From Romanomermis culicivorax (taxonomy: Eukaryota; Nematoda; Enoplea; Mermithida; Mermithidae), in NCBI GenBank assembly GCA_963922205.1, contig CAWUHX010000367.1, positions 186,001 through 250,000 on the forward strand: a stretch of DNA of 64,000 bases, in the 5' to 3' direction. The notes under the pieces are model-generated. The model had not been told where the DNA came from and did no database searches. It saw nothing but the letters and a program-made list of their open reading frames with translations. The position numbers were made by a program, and so were the translations under genes. Positions within the stretch are counted from its first letter, which is position 1, and each line of letters begins with the position of its first letter. Positions 50,781-61,904 of the stretch are shown here, piece by piece.

Positions 50781-53480
50781 TAGAGAAGAGACAATTTTGA
50801 TCAAAATTTGCCGAAAGAGACAATTCTGATAAAAATTTGCCAAAAATCAAAAAATTTGTTCCGGGTCCTATATAGTTTAAAAATATCGTCATAATTTTTC
50901 CGATCCCAAAAAATCAAGAATTATGAATATTAATTCGGTTGAAATTTGCCAAAAATTAGAAAATATTGCATGAGCGAAACTTCGGTCGCAATTTCCAGAA
51001 AATTAGAAAATATTGCGGGAACGAACCTTAAGGAAACGCTATTTTGATGGTTAAAAAACATCACAATATTTTTTTCCGACGCAAAAAACCTATTGGCCGA
51101 TGAAGATGAATATTGGCCAAATATTCGCTGAAGATCACGAAATATTTTGCATCGGGAAAAATTTCACGAAAAAAAAAGCTTTTCCATGTTTTAAAAACAT
51201 CACCAAAATTTTTCCCGCCTCCAAAAATCCAGAAAAATTTAAAATGTCGCTTGACTTCAAGTTAGAAATCAAAAAATATGACGCTGAAATTTTCAAAGTT
51301 GGCGTGAGCTGGCGTAAAATCGGCCGAAAAGATTTTTTCACCGCCTGCTTGCGCTGGCTTACGCCAAGCCTAGCGTAAGCTGGCGTAGCGAGGCGCAATT
51401 TCATTTATACTGTAGCATAAGCCAGCGCAACAATTTTCGGCGGCGTAAGCCAGCCCAGCGCAGTGAGTATAACTGAGCCTTTAGAAATTTTCTCACCTAT
51501 GGTTCTATCGAAGACCAACCGTTCAACAGATTTTGGAAGAGGATTTGCAAACATTGCCCTTGATAAGTGTTGTCTCTGCTGTCAAATGCGTAGTTTTGCA
51601 CATCAAACCACTTAGCACATGTGTGCCAGAAAGTCGAGTGTGCACTGAATTCGAATTTCTAAGGTTACACTTTAGGACTCATGCGGGTAACTGTTGAGTT
51701 ATATTTCTGCTTCACTATAATTTGTTCATTTTGAAATGATCAATGCAGCGATCCCATGAAAGTAAGTTCAATACAGAAAAAACTACTAGGCTTACTGTAA
51801 TTAATGAGAATAATGTTCTTCAGTAAGCGGCAAATAGAACAGCTGAAAATTCCCTGTACTAACCTGGTTAAATCGTCAAAATTCTCCAGTACTCCGGTAC
51901 TGTCCAAATTGACAGTGGACGTGCATACAGTTTTTTCAATGATTTAAGCCTATCTGCGCTTTTCTACACTATAAAGTCTTCCATCAAGTGAAAATTATCT
52001 ATTTGAACCTGCTACATCTATCATAAAAAGTAAGCAAAAGTAAAAGTAAAAGTAAAAGTAAAAGTAAAAAAGTAAAAGGAAAAGTAAAGTAAAAGTAAAA
52101 GTTAAAGTAAAAGGACTAAAAGTTATTGACTAAAAGTTATTTAAAGTAAAAGGACTAAAAGTTATTGAACTTTCATAACACACCAGAAGATGAAGCTGCG
52201 AAATGGGCTTTCCCCAAACACACCTTTGAACCGTGGCCAAAGTTATCTGGTAAGTTGTGAAAAATCATTGACAGAATTCCAGAAAAACGAGGACAATTTT
52301 GGAATTATAAAATCGGCGAATAAAATTAATTTCATTTCTTTCCACCCAATTTTCACATAAAAATTTTCAATATTATCCGGAAAACACTTATCTGAATATG
52401 TAAGAAAACCATCTTAGGTCAAATCCGTAATTTGGTTGCATAAATAGAGGTCGAAAAACAACTTTATGAGGATCAAAATATAGTAATTTTCGTGAACTCC
52501 TGAAATTTTACCTCCAAATCACTACACTTATCAGTTCACCATTACATAGCAGGGTTTCTTTCAAGTCATGAAAATCCAGAATTTTCTTTTGAAAAACTAA
52601 TTACGTTGTGGAATAGCAGTATAGTACCGTATGATTTTCCTGCAGACCCCACTTAGCAGATCATAGTTGTTCTATCTGGCTCCATTGAGAATTTCCACAA
52701 CACCAATAGTTTTTTGCGAGTCGCCACATGCCTGTTGTAGAATCACAGGATACTGTATGAGTTGTTCGTAGATCAAAATGATTACTGCATGATTTTTCTG
52801 AGAACAAAAACTATACTGCATGTTCTGTCCACAAAGCAAGAACATACTGTAGAATATCAATTATACAATATTACTCTGCATCAGAGCACAATCATTATGC
52901 ATAGTTTCCTTGAAAAACCTAATCATACTACACTGGGTGGTATGAAAAAAAAAATGTGTTCAGCAGTTTTATGTCACAGCAGACTGCAAATTTTTTTCCA
53001 CGTGTGCTTTTGAGAATAGTACCATTTTTTGACATTTTTCAATTTCAAAGCATTCTATAAAAACAGAATATAGTGTTCGACTTTGTTCTTCAGATATCCT
53101 ACACTGTCCGTTTTTATAAAATGTTTGTAAATTAAAAATGAAAAAAGTAAGAACTGTCTTAAAATATTGGGCACCCTGTTGATGACAAGTCGCATGGGGA
53201 AATCGCCATGCAAATCGAACAAATGGACGACCAGCAGCGCAGACATTTTGCATAGAAGTGGAGCGCCAAAGAAAGACCAAAAATGATAGTGAAAATCATT
53301 CTTCACTATTTACGTTTTATTATATTTTGATATTTATTTACTGGCATCCATTAAAATTAATCCCAGCAACTTCGCCTCATTTTGCATAAAAATAATAGTG
53401 GTCATTCCACCTTTTTTCTATCATTCGTCAGATTTATTGATTTACATATTTGTTTATTATTTAGATATTATCGATCAACA
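50781..53480. other. Spacer between LTR elements 1 and 2
   Basis: No host gene is supported. The spacer contains a GGCGTAAG-rich repeat relic (51281-51480) similar to 38808-38870, the AAAAGT tandem repeat (52028-52170), and two abutting ends of the TATAGTCTG MITE family at about 53035-53075 and 53096-53150. Confidence 0.55.
52028..52170. repeat. AAAAGT tandem repeat with variant units
   Basis: AAAAGT is repeated about ten times from 52028. Irregular units follow, and then GGACTAAAAGTTATTGA repeated twice. A microsatellite-type expansion. Confidence 0.85.
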
Positions 53481-53556
53481 AAGGCGGAGGGCCAAAGGCC
53501 CAGGCGCCAGCTTGCTGTAACCAAGCATTGGAAAACCCGCTAGGGGTTTCATCCAA

Positions 53557-53656
53557 GTAAGTCTATCCCTGAGGGGATTCCTTGTCTCATCTAGGAGACT
53601 GCCAAGCTCTCTGGTGAGGCCCCGCATTTGAGGTTAAAGTATCTTTGTTGTTGTAG
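53557..53656 (+). other. Candidate 100-nt leader intron of element 2
   Basis: CAAGTAAGTC gives a consensus donor at 53557 and TTGTTGTTGTAG a good acceptor ending 53656, upstream of the gag ATG. The segment contains small hairpins such as CCCTGAGGGG. It may instead be structured leader RNA or LTR sequence. Confidence 0.3.
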
Positions 53657-53780
53657 GTCGGGGATAATGGACTGTTGCACTATCACCGAGGCTTAGCCAA
53701 GGGAGTAGTTCTAACAGGTCAGTTCAGACCCAAAGCCTCTATCTTTTCTTAGGTCTCTAAGGAAAGACCTGCACAACAAG

Positions 53781-53798
53781 TGGTGGCTTTTAACTCCT
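53781..53798 (+). other. Putative primer-binding site of element 2
   Basis: TGGTGGCTTTTAACTCCT begins with the TGG expected of a tRNA primer site. It is preceded by CA and a 2-nt AG spacer, the same spacing as in element 1, which places the 3' end of a 5' LTR near 53778. The matching 3' LTR is not in the window. Confidence 0.45.
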
Positions 53799-53802
53799 CA
53801 TC

Positions 53803-56381
53803 ATGGAACTTCGTAGTCACACTAGGAGAAAAGAAAATCCTCCAGGTTTCTACAGAAAGTTAGCAGGATTTAAAATGCCTAACGAAATGATACCGAGAGG
53901 TAATACTTTCAATAAATCACCACCCAGAGTGGCGAGTGCTGGGAATCTTGTAAATTTGGGAGACGGAGATCAGCAACAGCATGCTGCTCCAGACCCAGTG
54001 ATCCCAGATCAAACTCCTGCAAGGGTTCAACCATTGCAACAAAATGCAATGCATTTTACGCCCCAAGATGTGGGTGTACCAATTGATCGCCCACCAGCAA
54101 TTGCCATCGATCCACAAGAGGTAGGACTGGTGAACCCAAACCCAGATGCCGATGGACCGCGGCCGCGAAATTGGAAAAGGTCACCGCCAAAGGTTGAGTT
54201 AGCAGGACCAAAGAGGGACGTTATTACGCCCGAATTTCGACCAAATTTGGAAGAAAGGGACCCCGAAATCGATCGACGATTAGAGAGGATCCCGCAAGAT
54301 CAAGAGCAATTCCGCCCGCAGGAAAGAGCTCTCGAAATGTCCACTCAAGAGTTGGCGATGTAGCTATGCGAATTGAATGGGACCGTCGAAGCTTTGTTTG
54401 ACATAATCCCGAATGCCACCACCGAGGACAATAAAAGGGAAGCCGACAGTCGCTGACAGGAGCCGGATAGACAGGTTAGATTATGTAATAGGGGTGCAGA
54501 AAGAGACAACCGTCTCTATGCTGAAATGAATGCAGGCGCAGGGCCTAGTAATAGGCCTGAAGTTGATGAAGGGCAAAGACTCAATTTTGAGCCCAAAAGT
54601 TGGAGAGGTCCAGCTAGAGATCTTCGATTCGAGGGAGCTGAGCAATGGGCAGACCTCAGGAATCCAAATCAGATAGCTTCGCAGCATCCAACTTTAACAA
54701 GAGTGGTCTATGATGGTAGAAGAAATATAGTTGATCCAAATACTCTTAGACCAGATCAACTGGCATGTTTCCCATATAGGGATTATAGGTTTGACAGAGA
54801 CAACATACCATCAAATCAAGGAGGTGTACCACCTCAATGAGATCCAAATAGAGTTATGCTGCAATCTCTTCTGATATTGATCCAGTGTTAACAGCAGCTT
54901 ATGATCAGAGAGAAATGCCAACAAATAATTTGGCACAAGAGATTGTTGTTAGGAATATTGTTAAAGGTGTGTTACCCAAACTTTTAGATGAGGGTATGGT
55001 AAATCAGCAGGTGCTTAGTTTCTTAACAGCACTTGAAGGGGAATTCTGTAGGGATACACCCGAATCAGTCAAATATGAGGCACTGCTGAGGCTTTCTAAA
55101 GGTAGACCAAAGGCTGTTGCAGGAGACAACATGACCTATAGGGAGGCCAGGAGAGCCATTATAAATGTCTTTGCACCTGAGTGTAACCTGGAAATGTTGA
55201 CCAGGGAGTTATTTGAGATCCAACAAAGACCCAATGAACAGGCCGTAGAGTTTTAAAAAGGGTCAGTATTCTAGTGGAACTAGTAAAGGGTGATTTAGAC
55301 TATCAGTCAAAACAAAGACTGATTATTGACACCTTTATATATAAGAGTGATCCCGCGTTTCAGTCTGAACTGAAAAATTCGAAGCATACCTTTAGAACTT
55401 GGTATGACTTAGCAGTAGAGGTTCATGACATTGAATGCAGGTACAGAAATGCCTTTCAGAGATGCGGACCTAATGGTACACAACAGGATCCTATTGTTAT
55501 TAATGAAGTAGGTATGCCTAGTAGGCATGATCCTGAAATTGCCGTAGTTGCTAGGAATCAGTCAGAAGAATATCAACAAGGCCAGAGACAAAGGTTTCGG
55601 CAACCATATCAAACTGTAGGTAATCAGGTACCGGCCCAAATCCAAAGGTCAAGGAGTGATTCTTGTGAAATAGAAGAGATTCCAGTTCGGGAAGCCCCTA
55701 GGGCTCAGACCGAAAAAGGTAAGAAAGATTGCCTTCTATTAAAAATTTCTAAAGAGATGGTACAACTGGTCGAAAGGTTCGACCAGCTTCAGCAAAAGGT
55801 TGATAATAATCAAATGGAAAATCAGTCTGATGTGGCCATACCCAGCACCAGTCAGGGAGGTCAAGGTTCCCGAGATCCGACAAAGCCATGGTGTGAGTTC
55901 CACAAGAACATAACACATAATACTGCAGACTGCAGGACATTGAAAGTGTTGTCCAAGCGCAGGAGCAGAGGTAGAGCCAGCTTCCCTAGCTTCAACATGG
56001 GAGGCTTCAACAGTTTTGCTAGAGGTAACTATAGAGGTAGAGGAGGTTACCCAAATGCCAACTTCAACAGCAGAGGCAGAAGTGTGTATAATATAAGCTA
56101 TTAAGGTTATCAGGATAGCCATGAGAGTTACCAACAGAATTCCGATTACAATGAATTTCTGGAATTCAGAAGGCAAAAGGAGCTGCAGAAGCAGTTCCAA
56201 CAGATGCAGCAATACCAACAGCAAGCTGCATTACAGCATCCTCAGCCATCTCAGGCTATTACGGGTCCGACTCAGACTCTTCAACAGGGTCAATTCACAA
56301 ATCAGCAGCCCCAGAAGGATTATTCAAGTGTAATGGTTGCAAGGCAATCAAAAATGAATCCTTTGGGCGAAGTAAATTAGA
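53803..56381 (+). pseudogene. gag: Gag of element 2 with stops and frameshifts
   Basis: ATG at 53803. A basic, Pro-rich N-terminus runs to TAG at 54361-54363, continues in frame past another stop near 54457, and meets TGA at 54838-54840. A shift near 54860 moves to the gag core (KYEALLRLSKGRPK) ending TAA at 55254. A further shift leads to 55274-56104, with a zinc-knuckle variant C-x2-H-x4-H-x4-C (CEFHKNITHNTADC), an RGG/Gly-rich segment and then, past TAA at 56102-56104, a Gln-rich tail to TAG at 56379-56381. The Cys-to-His change in the knuckle is known from other gypsy gags. Confidence 0.75.
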
Positions 56382-56383
56382 GA

Positions 56384-59300
56384 GTGAATTGCCCTAATGT
56401 GGTATTAGGTAGTATTGTTCAAATGAATGCTATTGCGCCACAATGTGTAGTACCATCCGTACAAGTAGTAAAGAGAGGCACACTAGCTAGCCCTCAGGAA
56501 CAACATTTGCTGGATACGTACCCCCAAACAGCCCCACTCCACATTGAGGTTGTTATAGGAGGTCGTAAGACATTGGCTCTAATTGACACAGGAGCTCAGT
56601 GTGCTGTTATGTCGGCTAAGTTTCTGAAAGAAACTTTGGGCCCGCAATACACTGAATATCCGAGGATATTAAATGTTACTGTAGCCAACGGTAAAACAGT
56701 CCAAGCCCATGGGTATATCCAATTTAGGATGGATACATTGTGTGGACAGTTCCCCGTTAAAGCAATTGTAATTCCTGAAGCAGGTGAAAACATTATAGTG
56801 GGAACAGACTTTTTGGCTCATCCTCAGGTAGGAGCCATAATAGATTTCAGGAATAGGACCATGACGCTCAACAACCGTCAGCAGCGGATATACGTGACGC
56901 CGGACCAGCCCCAAACAAATTGTGGAGAGGTCATGACCAGGAGCACCAGGGAATCTACGACGAGCGCCCCCGACCAGTATCAGCCAAAGATTTGTCTGCT
57001 AAAGGTTTCGGTGCCAGTGGTGAGTGTGAATCCCATCTACTTACCTAGTGGTACTGATATACTTCTGAAAGCAAAGCTTTGGGATAAGGTAGGTGAAAAT
57101 CGTCTGAACGGAATCATAATAGAGTCTGAAGAAAATGAAGAAAGGTTCCACATTGATAGTACTATAGTAGATGGTACAAAAGATGATTTTGTAGTTATGG
57201 TATCCAACAACACAGGATCAGGATGCCATTTGAAAAGAAATCAAATAATTGGCCATACTAATTCTGTGTTATGTGATACCGATAACCAAGACCAACTAAA
57301 GGGGAAGATAGTTGAGGATTTGGAGAAGCGGCAAACCTGTGCAGTCCAAGCTAGACCTGATTCCACTCAATTGGATGAGAAGGAATTCAAGGAAGCTCTG
57401 TACAGTATGCTGGCTAAGTCCAACATACCATCTGAACAATTGGAACAAGCTTTATGAGGTCTCGCAAAATATAGAGACGTGTTCAGCTTGCCCAATGATC
57501 CTCCAACTACTACACCCTACTTGACCTGTAAAATAAATACAGGGGATGCAGCACCTGTGGCAAAAAGGTACCACAGGACTGCTATTAGTTTACGGCTACA
57601 TGTTCGTGAGCATGTCCAAGATATGCTCAAAAAGGGTGTAATAGAACCATCAAAGTCGCCTTGGGCAGCTCCGTTATTCCTTGTAGGTAAAAAGGATGGT
57701 ACCAAGCGACCAGTAGTGGACTTTAGGGGTATAAATGACGTTACCAAGGATGATAAGTATCCCATTCCTAGAATGGATGACTATCTAGACTGTTTAGGTA
57801 AAGCGAAGTTTTATACAACCGTAGATCTCAAATCAAGATATTGGCAAGTGCCAATGGAAGGAGAAAGCAAGGAGAAAATTGCTTTCATATGCCAGGAAGG
57901 GCTTTACCAATTTAAAGTCATGCCCTTTGGCCTAAAAAATGTGCCAGCAGAGTTCCAGCACATGATTGAATGAGTTTTGCACCCCTATGTTTGGAAAATC
58001 TGTCTAGTATATATAGACGATATAATAGTATTCTCAAATACGTTTGAGGAACATTTAGTTAATTTAGAGCTAGTCCTGCAAGCTCTAAGGAAGGCTCATT
58101 TGACCTTGAAGCTGGAGAAGTGTGAATTTCTCCCAGAGAGAGTTCATTTTTAGGACATATCTTAAATTTGGATGGAGTTTCCCCAGATCCGAAAAAGGTC
58201 AAAGCTATTAATGATTTCCCATTCCCAGAGTTTAAACGTAAGCTGCAAAGGTTTTTAGGAATGTTGCAGTGGTGTACAAAGTTCATACCAGGGTTGGCTA
58301 AACAGGCTGAACCATTGTATAAATTAACTGGGAAGAAATGTGTTTGGGAAATCACGGAGGTTCACCATCAGGCTTTTAGGAGCCTAAAAGAAGCACTATT
58401 GTCAGTGCCTTTTCTAAGATATCCGGTTTTGGACGGGTCTGCGGACTTTGTCCTTCAGACAGATGCCAGCGGAACGGCACTAGGAGCAGTTCTCTACCAG
58501 GAGACCAAGTCTGACCGCTGGGTAATTGCGTATAACAGCAGAATTTTAAAAGTGGACGAGAAGATGTGGTCAGCCACAGAAAGGGAGTGCTTGGCAATAG
58601 TGTATGGTTTAAAGTTATACAAGCACTACTTAGTGGGTCATAAGGTGATCATAAGAACTGAACACAAGCCTTTACTTTCTATGAAGGTCAACGCCATGAC
58701 CAATGGTAAATTGAAGAGATGGTACTTGTCCATCTCTCAGTTCAACCATAAACTAGAGTATGTGCCTGGAAAACAAAATGCCATGGCAGACTTTTTGTCT
58801 ACGATGAATGAACCAGATGATCAAGCAGAAAAGATACCGCCAAAATGGGAACACTTGTTCTCAGAGGATAAACGAGAGTCTGAAAATCTGAAAGATCTAG
58901 AAGCACAGCTTATTGAGAAAAAGCATCTCAATTTGGTGAAGAGATTCAGAATTCTGACAGATCGGAATCCTGAAGACCATTATATTCAGAGCCAAAAAGT
59001 AAGAAAAATCAGAGGATTGACACTAATCCGGGATTCACCCAAATTTATCCAAGAGATTCTGGGGGTGATCCAGAATCAAGCTCGCCTGCAGACTTGGTAA
59101 ATGCTGTAGGAGGAGCATGGTGAGAGAAGCGGAAAAAGATAATCAGGCTCAGGTCCAGCCTGATGGCAATAAGGGCAAAGAAATGGTAAGTAGGGGAAAC
59201 CAGGAAAAAAGTAAGGAAGAGTTACCTGGTTATACCTGGAAAAAGAACCAGAATTTACTTTGGCAAACCCCAAAGAAACTGAGTTGCCAAAAGGGCTCAT

Positions 59301-60543
59301 TAGAGATGGTCTCATGGCCCTCTTGCAGAGAAAGGATGAGGTACTAAAACCTTATTTTGATAGATTGGGTCCAAATTGGACAACCAAGTATCATAGTGGA
59401 TTTTATATCCAGAATGAAGTGTTATACCGCAAAGCCGGACAGGGATTGGATGATCAAGTGGTCGTCCCATCCTGCCTAAGGGACAATACTTTGCACCAGT
59501 ACCACGGTGCCGTAATGATGACTCATCAGGGGTTCAAAAGGACCCTTGCTATGATTAAGAAATGGTTCTGGTGGCCTGGAATTGAAAAGGATGTCAGGCA
59601 CTGGATAAAGTTTTGTCCAGTGTGTCAAATGGCTAATCAGGGAAACACTGAAATTCCCCCACTGATACCTATTCTTCCATAAGGTCCCTTCAACATAGTA
59701 TCAGTGGATATCGTGAGTATTTCTCCACTTAGTGAGAAGAGACCGTATGTCATAGTCTTTCAGGACTATTTTACAAAGTGGGTTGAAGCTGAACTGATCC
59801 CAGATCAGTCAGCTAGCACCGTTGTAGATACTTTTCTACAAGCTGTTGTATTTAGACACGGGACTCCACGGAGATTACTCAGTGACAGAGGAGGTTGTTT
59901 TACCTCAGATCTGATGAAAGCAGTCTGCAAGTTATTGGAGTGTCAAAAAATTTATACAACAGCCTACCATCTACAAGGAAATGGTATGGTAGAAAGGTTT
60001 AACCACACACTCATTAAGCAGCTCAGAAAAGTGGCCATTGAGGAAAAAGATAATTGGCCAAGATATTTGAGAGCCTTGGTGTTTGCCTATAATGCCACAC
60101 CACATGCAGCAATGGGGCAATCCCCATTTTCATTGCTTAGAGGTCATGAGGCAACTTTGGGGTTAAACTTATCGAAAGCATATGATATTGTAATGCCGGA
60201 CAGCAATGCAGAGGCATATAAATTTGTGTTGACAAATCACTTAGTCAACCTTTACGAGGATATAGCTAAAAATATTCAGAGTGCTGCCGAAAAACCGAAG
60301 AAATACCTCGATAAAAAGTCCAAACAAAATGGGTTCAAGGAAAAGGACTGGGTTCTGCTCAAAGTAGATAAGCAGAAAAAATTAGGACTACCATGGTCCG
60401 GTCCGTTCATAGTTACCGACATTTTGCGAGAAGCAGAGAATGTTGTCACCATTGTGCATTGGGACAACCTGCTAAATCGCCAAGTTGTTTCAATCAGCAG
60501 GTTGAAACATTTTTGTTATGAGACCACTAGGGTCTTTCCATGA
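56384..60543 (+). pseudogene. pol: Pol of element 2: protease, RT, RNase H, integrase
   Basis: Protease ALIDTGAQCAVM at about residue 65 of the first frame (56384-57457). RT (57479-58150) has SPWAAPLFLVGKKDG, VVDFRGIND and an intact YIDD catalytic motif at about 58008, with a TGA at 57974-57976. A one-base loss in a T run near 58150 shifts frame. RNase H (58440-58700) starts QTDASGTALGAVL. Stops and a shift occur between 59098 and 59260. Integrase (59260-60543) has the HxxxH/CxxC module, catalytic D, D and E (SVDIVSI, SDRGGC, VERFNH) and the GPF-type C-terminus (WSGPFIV), with one TAA at 59680-59682. Catalytic residues are present but the copy cannot make one polyprotein without bypassing the stops. 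Confidence 0.88.
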
Positions 60544-61102
60544 ATAGCGCAAGCCAATCAGGACGCGCCACGTGACAAAAACACGTCACTTTCCAATATG
60601 GCGCAAACAGTTACGACTGGAGCGCCAAACGAAATGAAGTCATTTGGAAATTCGCCCAAGGGGAATCTATGCAGGATCTCGCGCTGATTTTTTTTTTATT
60701 TGTGTACATATCTCGCGCGTGTAGGTACTTATTTTAAAAATAATTTGTAATATCTATCGCGTTTATGTGATATGCGTATTTATTTTGTAAATTTTTTCTA
60801 TTCATCTCAGACTTTGGGAAAAATTCTTCGGAATTTTAGACCAAAGTGGCAACCCAAAATAATTTTGACATTTTTTCAAAAAATATAATTTTCAAAGTTT
60901 TTTCATTTTTTCAAAATCAAATTATAGCTGCCCTGCTTATCTGAATTCTAAACTTCCATCGGAAGGAAGAAGTAAAACATTCCCCAAATCGCACGTAAAA
61001 AGGAAATTAGCAGAACTGCTAGATTATACTTTTTCAGCGTTTCAAAATTTTAAATTTTGCAAATTTTATTCAAAAGAAAGAAAAATTTCGAAAAGAAAAG
61101 AA
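60544..61102. other. Spacer between gag-pol of element 2 and the exonuclease gene
   Basis: Begins with a GC-rich stretch after the pol stop (CACGTGACAAAAACACGTCA is a near-palindrome at about 60569-60588), then becomes AT-rich. No LTR-like repeat of sequence left of 53781, no polypurine tract that I can define, and no gene. Confidence 0.5.
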
Positions 61103-61223
61103 ATGGGAAAGGGCGCGCAGAACTGCCAACATTTTCCGACACGTGAGTGGTCGCACACAGAGCAATATGTCGAACATGGCAGAGCCCAGCACTGGCAAGA
61201 TAACCGGTTTTTCTTTATTGATG
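61103..61223 (+). CDS. Possible first exon of the exonuclease gene
   Basis: ATG at 61103 opens 40 codons up to a good donor (GATG followed by GTAAGG, with GT at 61224). This exon ends after one base of a codon, exactly the phase needed by the acceptor at 61904 (TGTTCAG). An alternative donor GTGAGT at about 61142 has the same phase. If neither is used, translation would start at ATG 62000. No transcript evidence is available. Confidence 0.35.
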
Positions 61224-61904
61224 GTAAGGTTCGAACTTATTTTATCAAACATTCTTGGAAACCGCAGGTAATGCCCAGAAGTCACTGGAAGACCAGCTCG
61301 GTGCCCCAAAGGGCAGACGAGGTTAGAACTTAGAGGGAATGAAAAATGGGAGTACTGAGAATCGGAAGCTCATAGCCAATCAAGTAATTTCCAAACTTGG
61401 AAATGTACCTGATATTGGGGAGAGCTAGATGTTTCAAGGGAAACCTAGAACCTTGGGTTCAGCCCATTCAAAGTTTTATCATCAAAATTTATCAAAAATT
61501 AATTATTTTCAAATCAAATCATATCACTTTATTGATATCAAAATCATCAAAAATTATCAATCTCGAGCGCTATAAAAATTGTAAATACTAAGCGCCACAA
61601 ATGGAGCGTAGTTGGTCGCTTAAGCAGCTGGTCAGAGATTGGTGTCCGATCAAGTGGTGGACAATCGGATCAGGTCTACCCTCCCCAACATATAGAGGTA
61701 GCAAGGGTAAGATTTGGTAAGGTGTTAGTTGCCTACCAGCTCAATGTTTGTATATCAGTGGCTCACCTAACAACCCTGCACTAATTTATTTTTCTGCGAA
61801 ACTTAACCTGCTTGGTGTTGTGGTGCTGGTGTAGTATAGACCCGGAAAATATGCTGAAAAAAGGGGAATAAGTACAGAAATTAATAGTATCTTTTAATGT
61901 TCAG

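Larger units (their letters stand above)
53781..60543 (+). mobile_element. Ty3/gypsy-type element 2, full-length but decayed gag-pol
   Basis: Second, distinct LTR retrotransposon, transcribed rightward. Gag (53803-56381) and pol (56384-60543) are collinear and carry all expected domains, but are broken by about ten in-frame stops and several single-base frameshifts. It differs from element 1 in its protease (LIDTGAQ), RT and gag. A primer-binding site lies 22 bases before the gag ATG. No sequence after 60543 repeats the region before 53781, so either the 3' LTR lies beyond 64000 (putting the exonuclease frame inside the element) or it has been lost. Confidence 0.85.
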
